Assembly (NCBI RefSeq): GCF_034313845.1
Contig: NZ_JAVIWN010000003.1
DNA: 64,000 nucleotides
Reading direction: 5' to 3' (one strand)
From: Actimicrobium sp034313845
GTDB taxonomy: Bacteria > Pseudomonadota > Gammaproteobacteria > Burkholderiales > Burkholderiaceae_D
Part shown: positions 54,690 to 63,144 of the stretch, piece after piece
Position numbering within the stretch: position 1 is the stretch's first letter
Layout of the letters: the number at the start of each line of letters is the position of its first letter
Translations under genes and position numbers: made by a program
Notes under the pieces: generated by a model
Databases searched by the model: none
What the model was told of the DNA's origin: nothing
Seen by the model: only the letters and a program-made list of their open reading frames with translations

Positions 54690-55289
54690 GTGAAAAAATT
54701 ATTAATTGCTACCGCTGTATTTGCAACTTGTGCCGCACCTCAAGCCTTTGCGCAAACTGCACAATCGAAAAACTTCGAGGGTTTCAGCGCCGGTATTAAC
54801 GCCAACTATGCCAAAACCCGTGCCTCGGCCCGTTTCGGTAACGAGTATGGCAGTACCGACGACACCTCAACGAACGGCAGTGTCCAGGGTGCCTACGGGT
54901 TCGCTTTGAATGACAAGTTTGTCATGGGTGTCGGCGCTACCGCAGGTTTCGGTGACCTCGACGCCGGGTCAATCAACGGTGTTTCGCTCAAGGCGAAGGA
55001 CATGTATTCGATTTACGTTGAGCCGGGTTATCGGGTGACCGACAAAACGCTGGTCTACGGCAAGGTTTCCTATCAGAGGATGAAGGGTGAATTGTCAGGT
55101 TCCGGTATTTCTGCCAGCGATACGTATGACGGTTATGGCATCGGCTTAGGTGTGCGTTCGATGGTCAGTAATAAATTCTATGTACAGGCCGAATTATCTG
55201 AACTTGATTATGGTTCCGAATCGGTACGTGGTATCGAAGTAGAACCGAAGCAGACAATGGCAACAGTTGGTGTCGGCTACAAATTCTAA
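54690..55289 (+). CDS. Outer-membrane beta-barrel protein
   Basis: A 199-aa protein with a signal peptide (MKKLLIATAVFATCAAPQAFA, starting at a GTG) and alternating strands typical of a small eight-stranded barrel, ending in GVGYKF with the terminal Phe used by the BAM machinery. It resembles the opacity/OmpW-like porin group. Function unknown; possibly adhesion or stress. A strong terminator follows at once. Confidence 0.85.
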   Translation: MKKLLIATAVFATCAAPQAFAQTAQSKNFEGFSAGINANYAKTRASARFGNEYGSTDDTSTNGSVQGAYGFALNDKFVMGVGATAGFGDLDAGSINGVSLKAKDMYSIYVEPGYRVTDKTLVYGKVSYQRMKGELSGSGISASDTYDGYGIGLGVRSMVSNKFYVQAELSELDYGSESVRGIEVEPKQTMATVGVGYKF

Positions 55290-55302
55290 TTCTAGTTGAT
55301 TT

Positions 55303-55333
55303 AAAAACCGCACTTGCGAGTGCGGTTTTTTTA
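55303..55333 (+). terminator. Intrinsic terminator after the barrel gene
   Basis: AAAACCGCACT, loop TGCG, AGTGCGGTTTT and a T-run: a long perfect stem that can work in both directions for the convergent genes. Confidence 0.92.
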
Positions 55334-55384
55334 TATCTGAAAATAAATCGATCTATTTAATGAGGTTTATTTCCCAGTGAAGAG

Positions 55385-55804
55385 TCAGGTGCCAGAAAAA
55401 TAGGTGTTAATTAGTCGGCTCAGCCAGAAACCCAATGTCGCTGAGATTGCCGTCACGCTTGTTCCCCAGGCAATATCGATAATGGCAAAACGTGGCGACC
55501 AGCCGTCGAGTGTCGCGAGATTACTCAAGTCGTAAGTGCCGTATGCCATTAGCCCCAGTAATGCACCGAGCATGAGTGCTTTTGTCCACGAATTACTGTC
55601 CAGCGCGGGCATCACGGCGAAGACCACAATTCCGACGACATACAGCAGATAGAAAATGATCGCCGGTGTCATCAGTGGTGTCGGCAGCAGTAAGCCGTCC
55701 AGCTCTCGCATGTAAAAACCTTTGATGACAAAACCCAGCCAGACGAAATCCAGTATCCAGAACACAATGCCGGTCGAAAAATAAGTAGTCAGATATTTGG
55801 TCAT
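55385..55804 (-). CDS. DUF2177-family membrane protein
   Basis: A 139-aa protein with four membrane helices matching the DUF2177 pattern (FWILDFVWLGFV, AYGTYDLSNLATL, DIAWGTSVTA). Function unknown. It lies 7 bp downstream of a receiver-domain gene on the same strand. Confidence 0.88.
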   Translation of the reverse strand: MTKYLTTYFSTGIVFWILDFVWLGFVIKGFYMRELDGLLLPTPLMTPAIIFYLLYVVGIVVFAVMPALDSNSWTKALMLGALLGLMAYGTYDLSNLATLDGWSPRFAIIDIAWGTSVTAISATLGFWLSRLINTYFSGT

Positions 55805-55811
55805 TGTTGCC

Positions 55812-56237
55812 TCAGGTTAGCGTTGCATATTTGGTGAGCAACAGGTCGATTTTCTGTTTGAGTTTGTCGGAATTGAACGGCTTGACAAGATAGTCGTCCG
55901 CACCGGCGCTGGCGGCCTCGAGAATGTGTTCTCGCGTGGCATCGGCCGTCACCATCAACATCGGTACTGCGCGCAATTGCTCGTCGGCGCGAACCGTTCG
56001 CATCAGCTCCAACCCATCCATCAGCGGCATCGCACAATCGGTAATCAGGAAGGTGATCGGCGCGCCGATCGTGCGTGCGTTCGCAAAGGCACGCATCGCC
56101 ATGGCACCGTCATTCGCCTCTGACACTTTCATGTACCCGAGCTCCCTGAGCAATTGGACGATCACGCGACTCGTTGACTCGCTGTCGCTCGTCAGCAAGA
56201 AATGCAAATCAGAGTGGGCCGTCGCCAGATAATGCAT
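55812..56237 (-). CDS. CheY-like single-domain response regulator
   Basis: A 141-aa receiver without an output domain. The phosphoacceptor is Asp67 (TDCAMPLMDG), with Thr97 (VTADA) and Lys119 (LVKPF). The usual paired acids near residue 17-18 read Ser-Asp, so magnesium binding may be weaker. A partner kinase is not adjacent; the chemotaxis genes are 33 kb away. Confidence 0.88.
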   Translation of the reverse strand: MHYLATAHSDLHFLLTSDSESTSRVIVQLLRELGYMKVSEANDGAMAMRAFANARTIGAPITFLITDCAMPLMDGLELMRTVRADEQLRAVPMLMVTADATREHILEAASAGADDYLVKPFNSDKLKQKIDLLLTKYATLT

Positions 56238-56417
56238 TCAGGAGCCCTTGTGGTTAAGTTAAACGGATGCCAAGTGTAGTTAATCAGGCAAGTATTGACT
56301 ATAGGTGCAACAGCTAGTCTTCTGTAGGATATTGCGTCATTGCGGGTTCCTCTTCCGAAAAACTTCTGCTACACTTCGGCCCTCGTTGGGGCGCAAGCCT
56401 TCGCGACGACCGAATCA

Positions 56418-56508
56418 GGAGAGGTGGCAGAGTGGTCGAATGCGCTGGACTCGAAATCCAGTGTACGGGTCTCCCGTACCGTCGGTTCGAATCCGACCCT
56501 CTCCGCCA
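56418..56508 (+). tRNA. tRNA-Ser (CGA)
   Basis: A 91-nt class II tRNA with acceptor GGAGAGG/CCTCTCC, anticodon arm CTGGA-CTCGAAA-TCCAG giving CGA (reads UCG), a long variable arm (TACGGG/CCCGTA), TPsiC arm GGTTCGAATCC and encoded CCA. It is the likely integration site of the adjoining island. Confidence 0.97.
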
Positions 56509-56554
56509 TATTCGCAATAGAATCAAGCACTTATACGATGCTGTTGCAAAAAAA

Positions 56555-56580
56555 AGCCCCGAATTCGGGGCTATTTTTTT
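56555..56580 (+). terminator. Intrinsic terminator after tRNA-Ser
   Basis: AGCCCCGAA and TTCGGGGCT form a perfect stem followed by A and seven T; A-rich upstream, so it may also stop minus-strand integrase transcription. Confidence 0.9.
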
Positions 56581-56655
56581 GACTTGTGGGGCGAAATCTG
56601 CGGGATTTGTGTTCGTTTTGCTTCGCTGGCATGGCTCAATTCGGTGAGCGCCGCC

Positions 56656-57626
56656 TCACTTTATTTTGTTGATGGCATCGATTTTTGACCGCATGTCGAG
56701 GTGGGCATAACGCGCGGTACTGGCCAGAGATTTGTGCCCGAGCACTTGACCGACGGTATACAAGTCCACGCCCGCATTGATCAGAGCTGATGCCGTCGAA
56801 TGGCGAATATCGTGCAACACATACTCCTGAAAGCCGGCCGCATCCATGGCCCGCCGGATCAGTTTCTGGATCCAGCTCTTCTTCCAGCGTAGGGGAAATA
56901 CTTGCTTAGTACCCTCAGTTTCGGATGCATTGCGGCAAGTCGCATTGATCCATTCTTCGTATCTTGCAAAAAAAATCCTTCTCCTGAATGAATAGTTCGA
57001 GGGTGACGACCGGCAAGGATGGTCTCGCTAATGCGCATGCCACTGTAGAAGGAAATACGTATCACGGCCCTCGCAGTCCGGTCCGTGCACATTTTGCAGA
57101 TCGTGAGCATTTGCTGCCGGGTCAAATACCGTTGCCGTGCGTTTTTGACGGTGGGCATCCCGACCTGCAACCGCAAGTTGATGTCACCCACACCATATTC
57201 TTTTTGTGCGTAACGACAGGCGGCGCGCAGATAGCTCAATTTGTTTTTGATCGATGCCGGGGCCAGGCGCAGCACTTCAGCCTGTCGATATTCGGTGCCG
57301 ACTGCGGCGAGTTCTGACAAATAGCGTCCCTCATAAAAAGGCGCAAGCCGTTCCAGTTCCTTGGCGACGCCATATCCATTCTTCAGTTCCGGACAGCGCC
57401 GTGTGAGATAGATCAGTACGCACTCCGAAATCAGCACCCGGTTTTTGTCCGGATTCGTGTATTCGTTGAAAATCCTTGCCGATTCCTTTATATCGTATTG
57501 TTGGGCTTGAGATTTTGAATAGCCTTCCGGAAGCAGCTTTGATCGACGAATGGTCTCGCCGTTGATCTCCTTTTTAAATTCGAACCTGAAGCGGTTCTTG
57601 TTTCGCGCGTCTCGGTTGATCGACAT
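56656..57626 (-). pseudogene. Tyrosine recombinase (integrase) split by a frameshift
   Basis: Phage/island integrase of about 320 aa. The first part (57626-56859) holds the arm and core-binding regions and the first catalytic Arg (SGMRISE); the second part (to 56656) holds HDIRHSTAS, LGHKSLASTARY with the nucleophile Tyr. They join if one C is added to a CCCC run near 56892, giving SKYFP-LRWKKSWIQ. So a 1-nt deletion, real or a sequencing error, breaks the gene between catalytic boxes. It lies directly beside tRNA-Ser, facing it, as in tRNA-integrated islands. Confidence 0.85.
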
Positions 57627-58030
57627 GTTGTCTCGTAGTTAAGAACATCCTTGAGGAAATACCGCACGTTCCTGCCGATGCGTGTGCAGGCAATGGGCCC
57701 GTGCGGGGCGGCTAGCCCATAGGCCTTTCGACGTGATATGCCGAGTAAGTCGGCTGCTTCGCCAGGGGTAATTCGTAATTCTGGATGCGCATTGATCAGC
57801 CGCGATCGTCGAAGTGATTCGTCGAAACAGGCGCTTGTTGCTTCTGGCGCGAATGGCGTTCGTTTGTCGCTGATGAATTGGTCGACGGCAGTGAGGCCCA
57901 GATACACACGCTGTCTCGAGATAGCCCTCGGAGGACGCACCGGGTCTATATCCTTATTTTTGCCGTCCTGTGAGATCAGCGGGGCATGAAAGGCAGTGAT
58001 GTCGTGAACATCATTGTTGACCTTTGCTTG
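57488..58030 (-). pseudogene. Helix-turn-helix (excisionase-like) gene, 3' part, cut by a group II intron
   Basis: Minus-strand coding segment with a MerR/excisionase-type helix-turn-helix (ITPGEAADLLGISRRKAYGL) followed by a wing and short tail. The frame runs unbroken from the intron border at 58030. Removing the intron joins it exactly, in frame, to a start with a good ribosome site at 59932. Its end overlaps the integrase start by about 140 nt, so the true stop may be altered. The neighbouring integrase suggests a recombination directionality factor or island regulator. Confidence 0.6.
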
Positions 58031-59860
58031 GTGCGCCCAGCATGGGCGCACTCTTGGAGGTGCAAGTCCTCCCGTGAGCTGACCACAGCGAGCGAAGTGA
58101 AGCGCAACTGCGTGAGGGTGACCGAGCGTGGAGAGGAAGCGTGGAGCGAAACCGTGAGCCGATGTACAAGAACCGGATAGAAGGCGTTGCCGATCAGGGC
58201 GAACGGGCCAAGAACCGTGAAGCTCTTGTGGTCAAGGATGAGGCGGCGTAAATCCGGCGGTTGTGCGGTGAAGGAGTGCGTTCTTACCTGGGGAGATCTC
58301 GCCTCGTGCCTGAAAGGGCGACGGTGGAAGCCGGAGCGAGAAGTCAGCAGAGGTCGTAGTAGCCGCACGATGGGCGAAGGACCGAACGAGAAGGAGTGTT
58401 AAACCACCATGTCGATGAGAAAAGCATTGCATCAGATGCCCGCGCGAGCGGGGCGGATCACGGTAAGGGACGGTGAAGCTGTCTCTGGCGTGCTCAGTGA
58501 TGAAGCTCGTCCCACGCGGCCTGGCACGGTGAGCGCAGGGCAAGGCTTGCTTGCGCAAGTGCTTGCGAGAGAGAACATGCAACGCGCGTGGAAACGCGTG
58601 AAGGCGAACAAAGGTGCAGCAGGCGTGGACGGCATGGACATCGCTGCGACCGGCCGCTATCTGGTAACCGCATTACCGAACATCAGAGCACAGCTGATGG
58701 CAGGCACGTACCGGCCCAGTCCGGTGCGTCGCGTCGGCATTCCCAAGCCCGATGGCAGCGAACGTGAATTGGGGATACCCACCGTGGTGGACAGGCTGAT
58801 CCAGCAAGCCGTTCTGCAAGTGCTGCAACCGCTGATCGATCCAACTTTTAGTCAACACAGTCACGGATTTCGTCCGGGTCGTCGTGCGCGTGATGCGGTG
58901 CTCGAAGCACAGCAATACGTGGAGGACGGAAACCGGGTCGTGGTGGATGTGGACCTGGAAAAGTTCTTTGACCGGGTCAACCACGATGTCCTGATCGACC
59001 GCTTACAGAAACGCATCGCCGATGCCGGGATCATTCGGCTGATTCGGGCGTATCTGAACGCGGGCATCATGCACGGAGGTGTGGTGAGTCAGCGCGAACA
59101 GGGCACGCCGCAAGGCGGACCGCTCTCGCCGCTGCTGGCCAATGTGTTGCTTGATGAAGTGGATCGGGAACTGGAACGGCGGGGCCACCGCTTCGTTCGA
59201 TACGCCGATGACTGCAATGTGTATGTACGCAGCCGGAAAGCGGGCGAACGTGTGATGGCACTGCTCAAGCGTCTTTATGACAAGCTGCACTTGACGATCA
59301 ATGCGTCGAAAAGTGCTGTGGCCAGCGCGTTTGGTCGCAAGTTTCTGGGTTATAGCCTGTGGGCGGCCCCGAAAGGCGAGATCAAACGCAAGGTATCGGC
59401 CAAGGCGCTAGCGACGTTCAAGCAGCGGATACGGCAACTGACCCGTCGCAGCGGCGGGCGCAGCATGACCGAACTGATCGAACCGCTACGGCGCTACATG
59501 CTGGGCTGGAAAGCGTACTTTGGATTGGCACAAACACCAGGAGTCTGGCGCACGCTGGACGAATGGATACGCCATCGATTGCGAGCAATTCAGCTTAAGC
59601 AGTGGAAACGTGGCACGACGATCTATCGGGAATTGCGCGCTCTCGGAGCGACGGAGAAGGTAGCGGGGTCAGTGGCGGCGAACAGCCGACGCTGGTGGCA
59701 TAACAGTGCCATGGCCCTTAACCGCGTGTTGACGATTGCCTACTTTAACCGTCTTGGCGTGCCTCGACTCTCATGACCTCAACTACTCGAACCGCCCGGT
59801 GCGGACCCGCACGCCGGGTGGTGTGGCAGGGGATCGGCCAGTTATACTGGCCGCCCCTAT
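58031..59860 (+). mobile_element. Group II intron
   Basis: Retroelement of 1830 nt. The 5' end GTGCGCCC fits the group II GUGYG start; the 3' end ...CCCCTAT fits the AY end. Domain V is seen at about 59789-59822 (CCGCCCGG ... GACC ... CCGGGTGG, CGC-type triad) and domain VI at about 59828-59858 with a bulged A. Its intron-encoded protein lies in domain IV. It is inserted antisense to the interrupted minus-strand gene, so splicing could not restore that gene's mRNA. Confidence 0.88.
58409..59776 (+). CDS. ltrA: Group II intron reverse transcriptase/maturase
   Basis: A 455-aa reverse transcriptase with QGGPLSPLLANV and the catalytic YADD, a thumb/maturase region (GWKAYFGLAQTPGVW) and no C-terminal HNH endonuclease, so it likely targets single-stranded or replicating DNA. 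All RT blocks are present and intact. AAGGAG lies 13 bp before the first ATG, 19 bp before a second. Confidence 0.94.
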   Translation: MSMRKALHQMPARAGRITVRDGEAVSGVLSDEARPTRPGTVSAGQGLLAQVLARENMQRAWKRVKANKGAAGVDGMDIAATGRYLVTALPNIRAQLMAGTYRPSPVRRVGIPKPDGSERELGIPTVVDRLIQQAVLQVLQPLIDPTFSQHSHGFRPGRRARDAVLEAQQYVEDGNRVVVDVDLEKFFDRVNHDVLIDRLQKRIADAGIIRLIRAYLNAGIMHGGVVSQREQGTPQGGPLSPLLANVLLDEVDRELERRGHRFVRYADDCNVYVRSRKAGERVMALLKRLYDKLHLTINASKSAVASAFGRKFLGYSLWAAPKGEIKRKVSAKALATFKQRIRQLTRRSGGRSMTELIEPLRRYMLGWKAYFGLAQTPGVWRTLDEWIRHRLRAIQLKQWKRGTTIYRELRALGATEKVAGSVAANSRRWWHNSAMALNRVLTIAYFNRLGVPRLS

Positions 59861-59932
59861 GCCGATGGCATGTATCTTCTCTTTCCAATTGGCCGTTACG
59901 CCAGGACCGGGCTGTGTGATCTTCTGATGCAT
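59861..59932 (-). pseudogene. 5' part of the intron-interrupted HTH gene
   Basis: 24 codons from ATG 59932 (MHQKITQPGPGVTANWKEKI...) ending exactly at the intron 3' border. GAGAGG lies 5 bp upstream of the ATG. With the intron removed the frame continues into QAKVNNDVHDIT at 58030. This pins both intron borders and the original start. Confidence 0.6.
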
Positions 59933-60471
59933 GGCTGCCTCTCAATGTGTTTTGTTGATAGCGATGATTGTCCTGTGCCGGATAGTGCAAGGCTTGCTTG
60001 TGCCGTGCGGGACTGTCTCTGATTACAGGTGGCGAGGTTGCATGACAATTCGTGAGCGAAAAACAGATTATTCACGACGCATGGTTCAAGTCGTCCGCAG
60101 GGTGCTCTTACCTTGAGCCAAGGTGAGACAGGTTGCGTGACAGACCATCTGAGTGAGGGCAGGTATCGACTGGCTACGTGGCGATGGAATATTTCCGGGG
60201 AGCGCCATGCCGGGTGTCAGATTACCTCCATTTGTCATTGGGGCCTACCGAAAAAGGCCAATATGTAACGGGCTTATCGGTGTGATTTGAATGAACTTCG
60301 AGTGTTTTGCGAACGTCGCATTACTGCGACTTGGCTGCAATCGCCAAGAGAGAGGCAAGGAGTAACACCTTCGGCAATACCACCGATGGTGCTGAGCCAG
60401 GGCCTGCATACTGCGGGCATCGGTGATTGATGGTCCCCACGCATGATGAAGGAAGGCGCAGGTTTGTGGGA
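59933..60471. other. Island stretch without recognisable gene
   Basis: About 540 bp. Short frames on both strands lack ribosome sites and family-like sequence. It should contain the promoter of the interrupted HTH gene on the minus strand near 59950-60000. Nothing else can be supported. Confidence 0.4.
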
Positions 60472-60790
60472 TCAGGTTTTAGGAACGACGGTAGCCAAAT
60501 TCAGCACATTGCCGAGCGTGGAACCCTCGTTGTGGTCCTCGCTGTCGTTCGGTTCAACCGAGTCTTTAACTATCGAACTCATCGAAATGCCATCGGCGAA
60601 TGGCGCTTTCTTTATTGGCCGTGTTGTGTTGATATCAGTACCTGCCGCTCTCTTCGGCGCAGTCGCATTTTCCGCAAGTTGGTTCATCCGCCGCCTCATC
60701 CCATTCGCCAGTTACCGCGTCGCATACGCGATCCGCTTGACGCGAAAGGAACGAGATGACGTTGACGTAGTAGTCAAGCACCCCCTGAAA
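60472..60790 (-). pseudogene. Decayed copy of the gene at 62377-63144
   Basis: Minus-strand text MRRRMNQLAENATAPKRAAG ... RPIKK ... GSTLG matches the C-terminal ~75 residues of the intact paralogue (VRRRMNQMAEDVALPKEAAG ...). Just before it the alignment runs VKRIAYATR, a TAA stop where the paralogue has Glu, then LANG. Further upstream (60745-60790) it matches a paralogue segment about 125 nt away, so there is an internal deletion as well. Confidence 0.75.
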
Positions 60791-60890
60791 TAATGACTCC
60801 GCCAAAAAGGATGAGGGAGTGTGAGCTTGATATGTTGCTATTGCCTGTATATTGTTGACAAATGCTTAGATATCGCAACACACTCATGTC

Positions 60891-61508
60891 ATGATAAATC
60901 CTCCAAATTACACGCATGAGCAAGCTGTTCTGGAACTTGCTAGGGAAAGGACCTTGCTGCGTGCTCGGGATCTAGCGCAGCAGGACCTGCCGACCATGGT
61001 GCTCAGCCGACTGGTTGCAGCAAGAAAACTCGAACGAGTTGCTCGAGGGGTTTATGGACTGCCAGGGCAGGCCATCAGCGAACACCGATCCCTGGCGGAA
61101 GTAGCGCTGCGTGTACCGCAGGGGGTGGTTTGTCTGCTCTCGGCACTACGCGTGCATGACATCGGGACACAGGCACCTTTTGAGGTCTGGCTCGCCATTG
61201 GACATCGGTCGCCCATTCCACGGCTTGACCAACCCAAAATTCGCGCCGTGCACATGTCAGGGTTGGCATTTACTGCGGGCATTGAACATGTGTCGGTCGA
61301 TGGCGTGAGCGTGCCGGTATTTAACGCTGCAAAAACCGTGGCGGACTGCTTCAAATACCGCAACAAGATCGGTCTTGACGTTGCCCTGGAAGCTCTGCGA
61401 GATGGCTGGGCACGACGAAAATTCACCATGGATGAAATCTGGCATTTCGCCACTGTTGACCGCGTGGCCAATGTCATGCGCCCGTATCTGGAAAGCGTGA
61501 CAGCATGA
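60891..61508 (+). CDS. AbiEi-family antitoxin
   Basis: A 205-aa type IV antitoxin with an N-terminal winged helix-turn-helix (VLSRLVAARKLERVARGVYGLPG) that binds its own promoter, and a C-terminal domain that counters the toxin. TGTTGC (60833) and GCAACA (60875) flank the promoter region as a possible operator. It overlaps the toxin gene by 4 nt (ATGA), the standard AbiE layout. Confidence 0.88.
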   Translation: MINPPNYTHEQAVLELARERTLLRARDLAQQDLPTMVLSRLVAARKLERVARGVYGLPGQAISEHRSLAEVALRVPQGVVCLLSALRVHDIGTQAPFEVWLAIGHRSPIPRLDQPKIRAVHMSGLAFTAGIEHVSVDGVSVPVFNAAKTVADCFKYRNKIGLDVALEALRDGWARRKFTMDEIWHFATVDRVANVMRPYLESVTA

Positions 61509-62254
61509 GCCGAAATTTGGCGGCATCGGTCCGAGCACGTTTGAAACAACATGCGGACGCGACCAAGCAAGACTTCAATTTGACGCTCACGCACTACGGA
61601 CTCGAACGACTCCTTTACCGGCTGTCTGTTTCCGAACACGCCGCGAATTTTCTGCTCAAGGGGGCGTTGCTGTTCACGCTTTGGTACGACGTTGCTCACC
61701 GGCCCACCCGTGATGCGGATCTTCTGGGTTTTGGACCGGATGACGTCGACACGGCGGTCAAGACTTTTCGGGAAATTTGCCTGACGCCTGCCGACGACGG
61801 CGTGGTGTTTGATCCCGATTCAGTCAAGGGGGCGATCATCCGCAAGGAGGCAGGCTATGGCGGTGTGCGGATCGACCTGCAGGCAACGCTGGATGGTGCG
61901 CGCATCGCGCTGCAAGTTGACATCGGGTTCGGTGATGCAGTAACTCCGGCACCGCTGCCGATCAGCTACCCGGTCCTGCTGAAAGATTTTCCGGCACCGC
62001 AGATGCGGGCTTATCCGAAATGCACAGTTGTTGCCGAAAAATTCCATGCAGTGTGCCTGCTGGGGTTGGCCAACACACGGATGAAGGATTACTTCGATTT
62101 GTGGGTGCTGCTGGACGACCCGGCGCTCGAACAGTCAGCAATGCGCCTGGCTATTGAAGCTACCTTTGCACGCCGCAAAACGGCCATGCCGTCCACGGTG
62201 CCCATCGGGTTCACCGACACCTTTGCAGACGATGTAGCCAAGCAAACGCAGTAG
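61505..62254 (+). CDS. AbiEii-family nucleotidyltransferase toxin, amber-truncated
   Basis: Toxin of the AbiE system, a nucleotidyltransferase-fold protein that blocks growth on phage infection. Present: LLKGALLFTLW and RPTRDADLLGFG (metal-binding DxD), and EKFHAVCLLG and RMKDYFDLW. The frame stops at TAG (62252-62254) after KQTQ, but reading on in frame gives KAFLKKNRLDPILLADVVHGLR to a TGA at 62348. Homologues usually have Trp (TGG) at that point (QW-xAFL), so a TGG-to-TAG change has removed about 32 C-terminal residues. The core motifs remain; activity is uncertain. Confidence 0.85.
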   Translation: MSRNLAASVRARLKQHADATKQDFNLTLTHYGLERLLYRLSVSEHAANFLLKGALLFTLWYDVAHRPTRDADLLGFGPDDVDTAVKTFREICLTPADDGVVFDPDSVKGAIIRKEAGYGGVRIDLQATLDGARIALQVDIGFGDAVTPAPLPISYPVLLKDFPAPQMRAYPKCTVVAEKFHAVCLLGLANTRMKDYFDLWVLLDDPALEQSAMRLAIEATFARRKTAMPSTVPIGFTDTFADDVAKQTQ

Positions 62255-62376
62255 AAGGCATTTCTGAAAAAGAACCGACTTGATCCCATCTTGCTGGCAG
62301 ATGTTGTTCATGGATTGCGCCGCAAGTTTCAGACTGTCGGGGTCATCTGAGCTGGGGCGCAAGCGAGCCATGCGGA

Positions 62377-63144
62377 TCAGTTCGGTGATGTCAGCACAAC
62401 CGACATACTGTCGGGCGTGGAACCCTTGCTGAGGTCGTCCTTGTCCTTCGGTTCAAACTGGTCATTGACCTTCAACGTCATCGAATCGCCATTTGGGAAT
62501 AACTGCTTTTTTATTGGCCGTGGCATCTCGATATTAGTGCCTGCTGCTTCCTTCGGCAAAGCCACATCTTCCGCCATTTGGTTCATCCGCCGCCGCACCC
62601 CATTCGCCAATTCACGCGTCGAATACGCGATCCGCTTGACCAGCTTTTTGCATTGCGCGATACGCGCATCGAGTTCTCGTTTCCTGACAAGGCCATCAAT
62701 TTCCAGCGTCGCCAGCATCGGCATAACCTGATCAAAACGCACGATCAGATCCAGATACTGGCGTGACAGGGACGAGATGACACCGACGTGCTCGTCGAGC
62801 GGGTCCTGCGCATATTCGGCGAATTCGGAAATGTGATTGGCTTTGCACAGCGCTTCGGCATCGGCCAGTGCCTTGTCCATATCGATGAGCGACTGCGAAA
62901 TGTTGTGCGCTATCAGTGCCTCGACTTGCTCAATATCATCGGATGACAACCGCGAGCGGGCGATATTGGAAATGAAATTGGTATGCAGTTGCATCGAATC
63001 AAAAAACCGTGCGAACAGACGTTTGGCTTCCGGGCTGGCGAGCAGAACCGGGACGCGTTTGCGCGGCGCTTCAACGCGTGCGAGGTAGTCCTGCTTGCCT
63101 TCGCGGGCAATGATCCGGTCGTTGAGTTTTCCGTTATCTGACAT
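62377..63144 (-). CDS. Unknown helical island protein
   Basis: A 255-aa protein that I do not recognise. It is almost entirely alpha-helical by composition, with long amphipathic stretches (residues ~60-185), no membrane segment or export signal, and a polar Pro/Lys/Asp-rich C-terminal tail. It starts at 63144 (MSDNGKLNDRII). A decayed paralogue lies on the other side of the AbiE pair, so the gene seems a repeated part of this island. It may be a scaffold or regulator; no enzymatic motif is visible. Confidence 0.65.
   Translation of the reverse strand: MSDNGKLNDRIIAREGKQDYLARVEAPRKRVPVLLASPEAKRLFARFFDSMQLHTNFISNIARSRLSSDDIEQVEALIAHNISQSLIDMDKALADAEALCKANHISEFAEYAQDPLDEHVGVISSLSRQYLDLIVRFDQVMPMLATLEIDGLVRKRELDARIAQCKKLVKRIAYSTRELANGVRRRMNQMAEDVALPKEAAGTNIEMPRPIKKQLFPNGDSMTLKVNDQFEPKDKDDLSKGSTPDSMSVVLTSPN

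Noticed and set aside
58409..59776. Reverse transcriptase as a retron or DGR/Abi defence RT
   Set aside because: Intron 5' and 3' ends, domain V and the maturase region show it is a group II intron protein.
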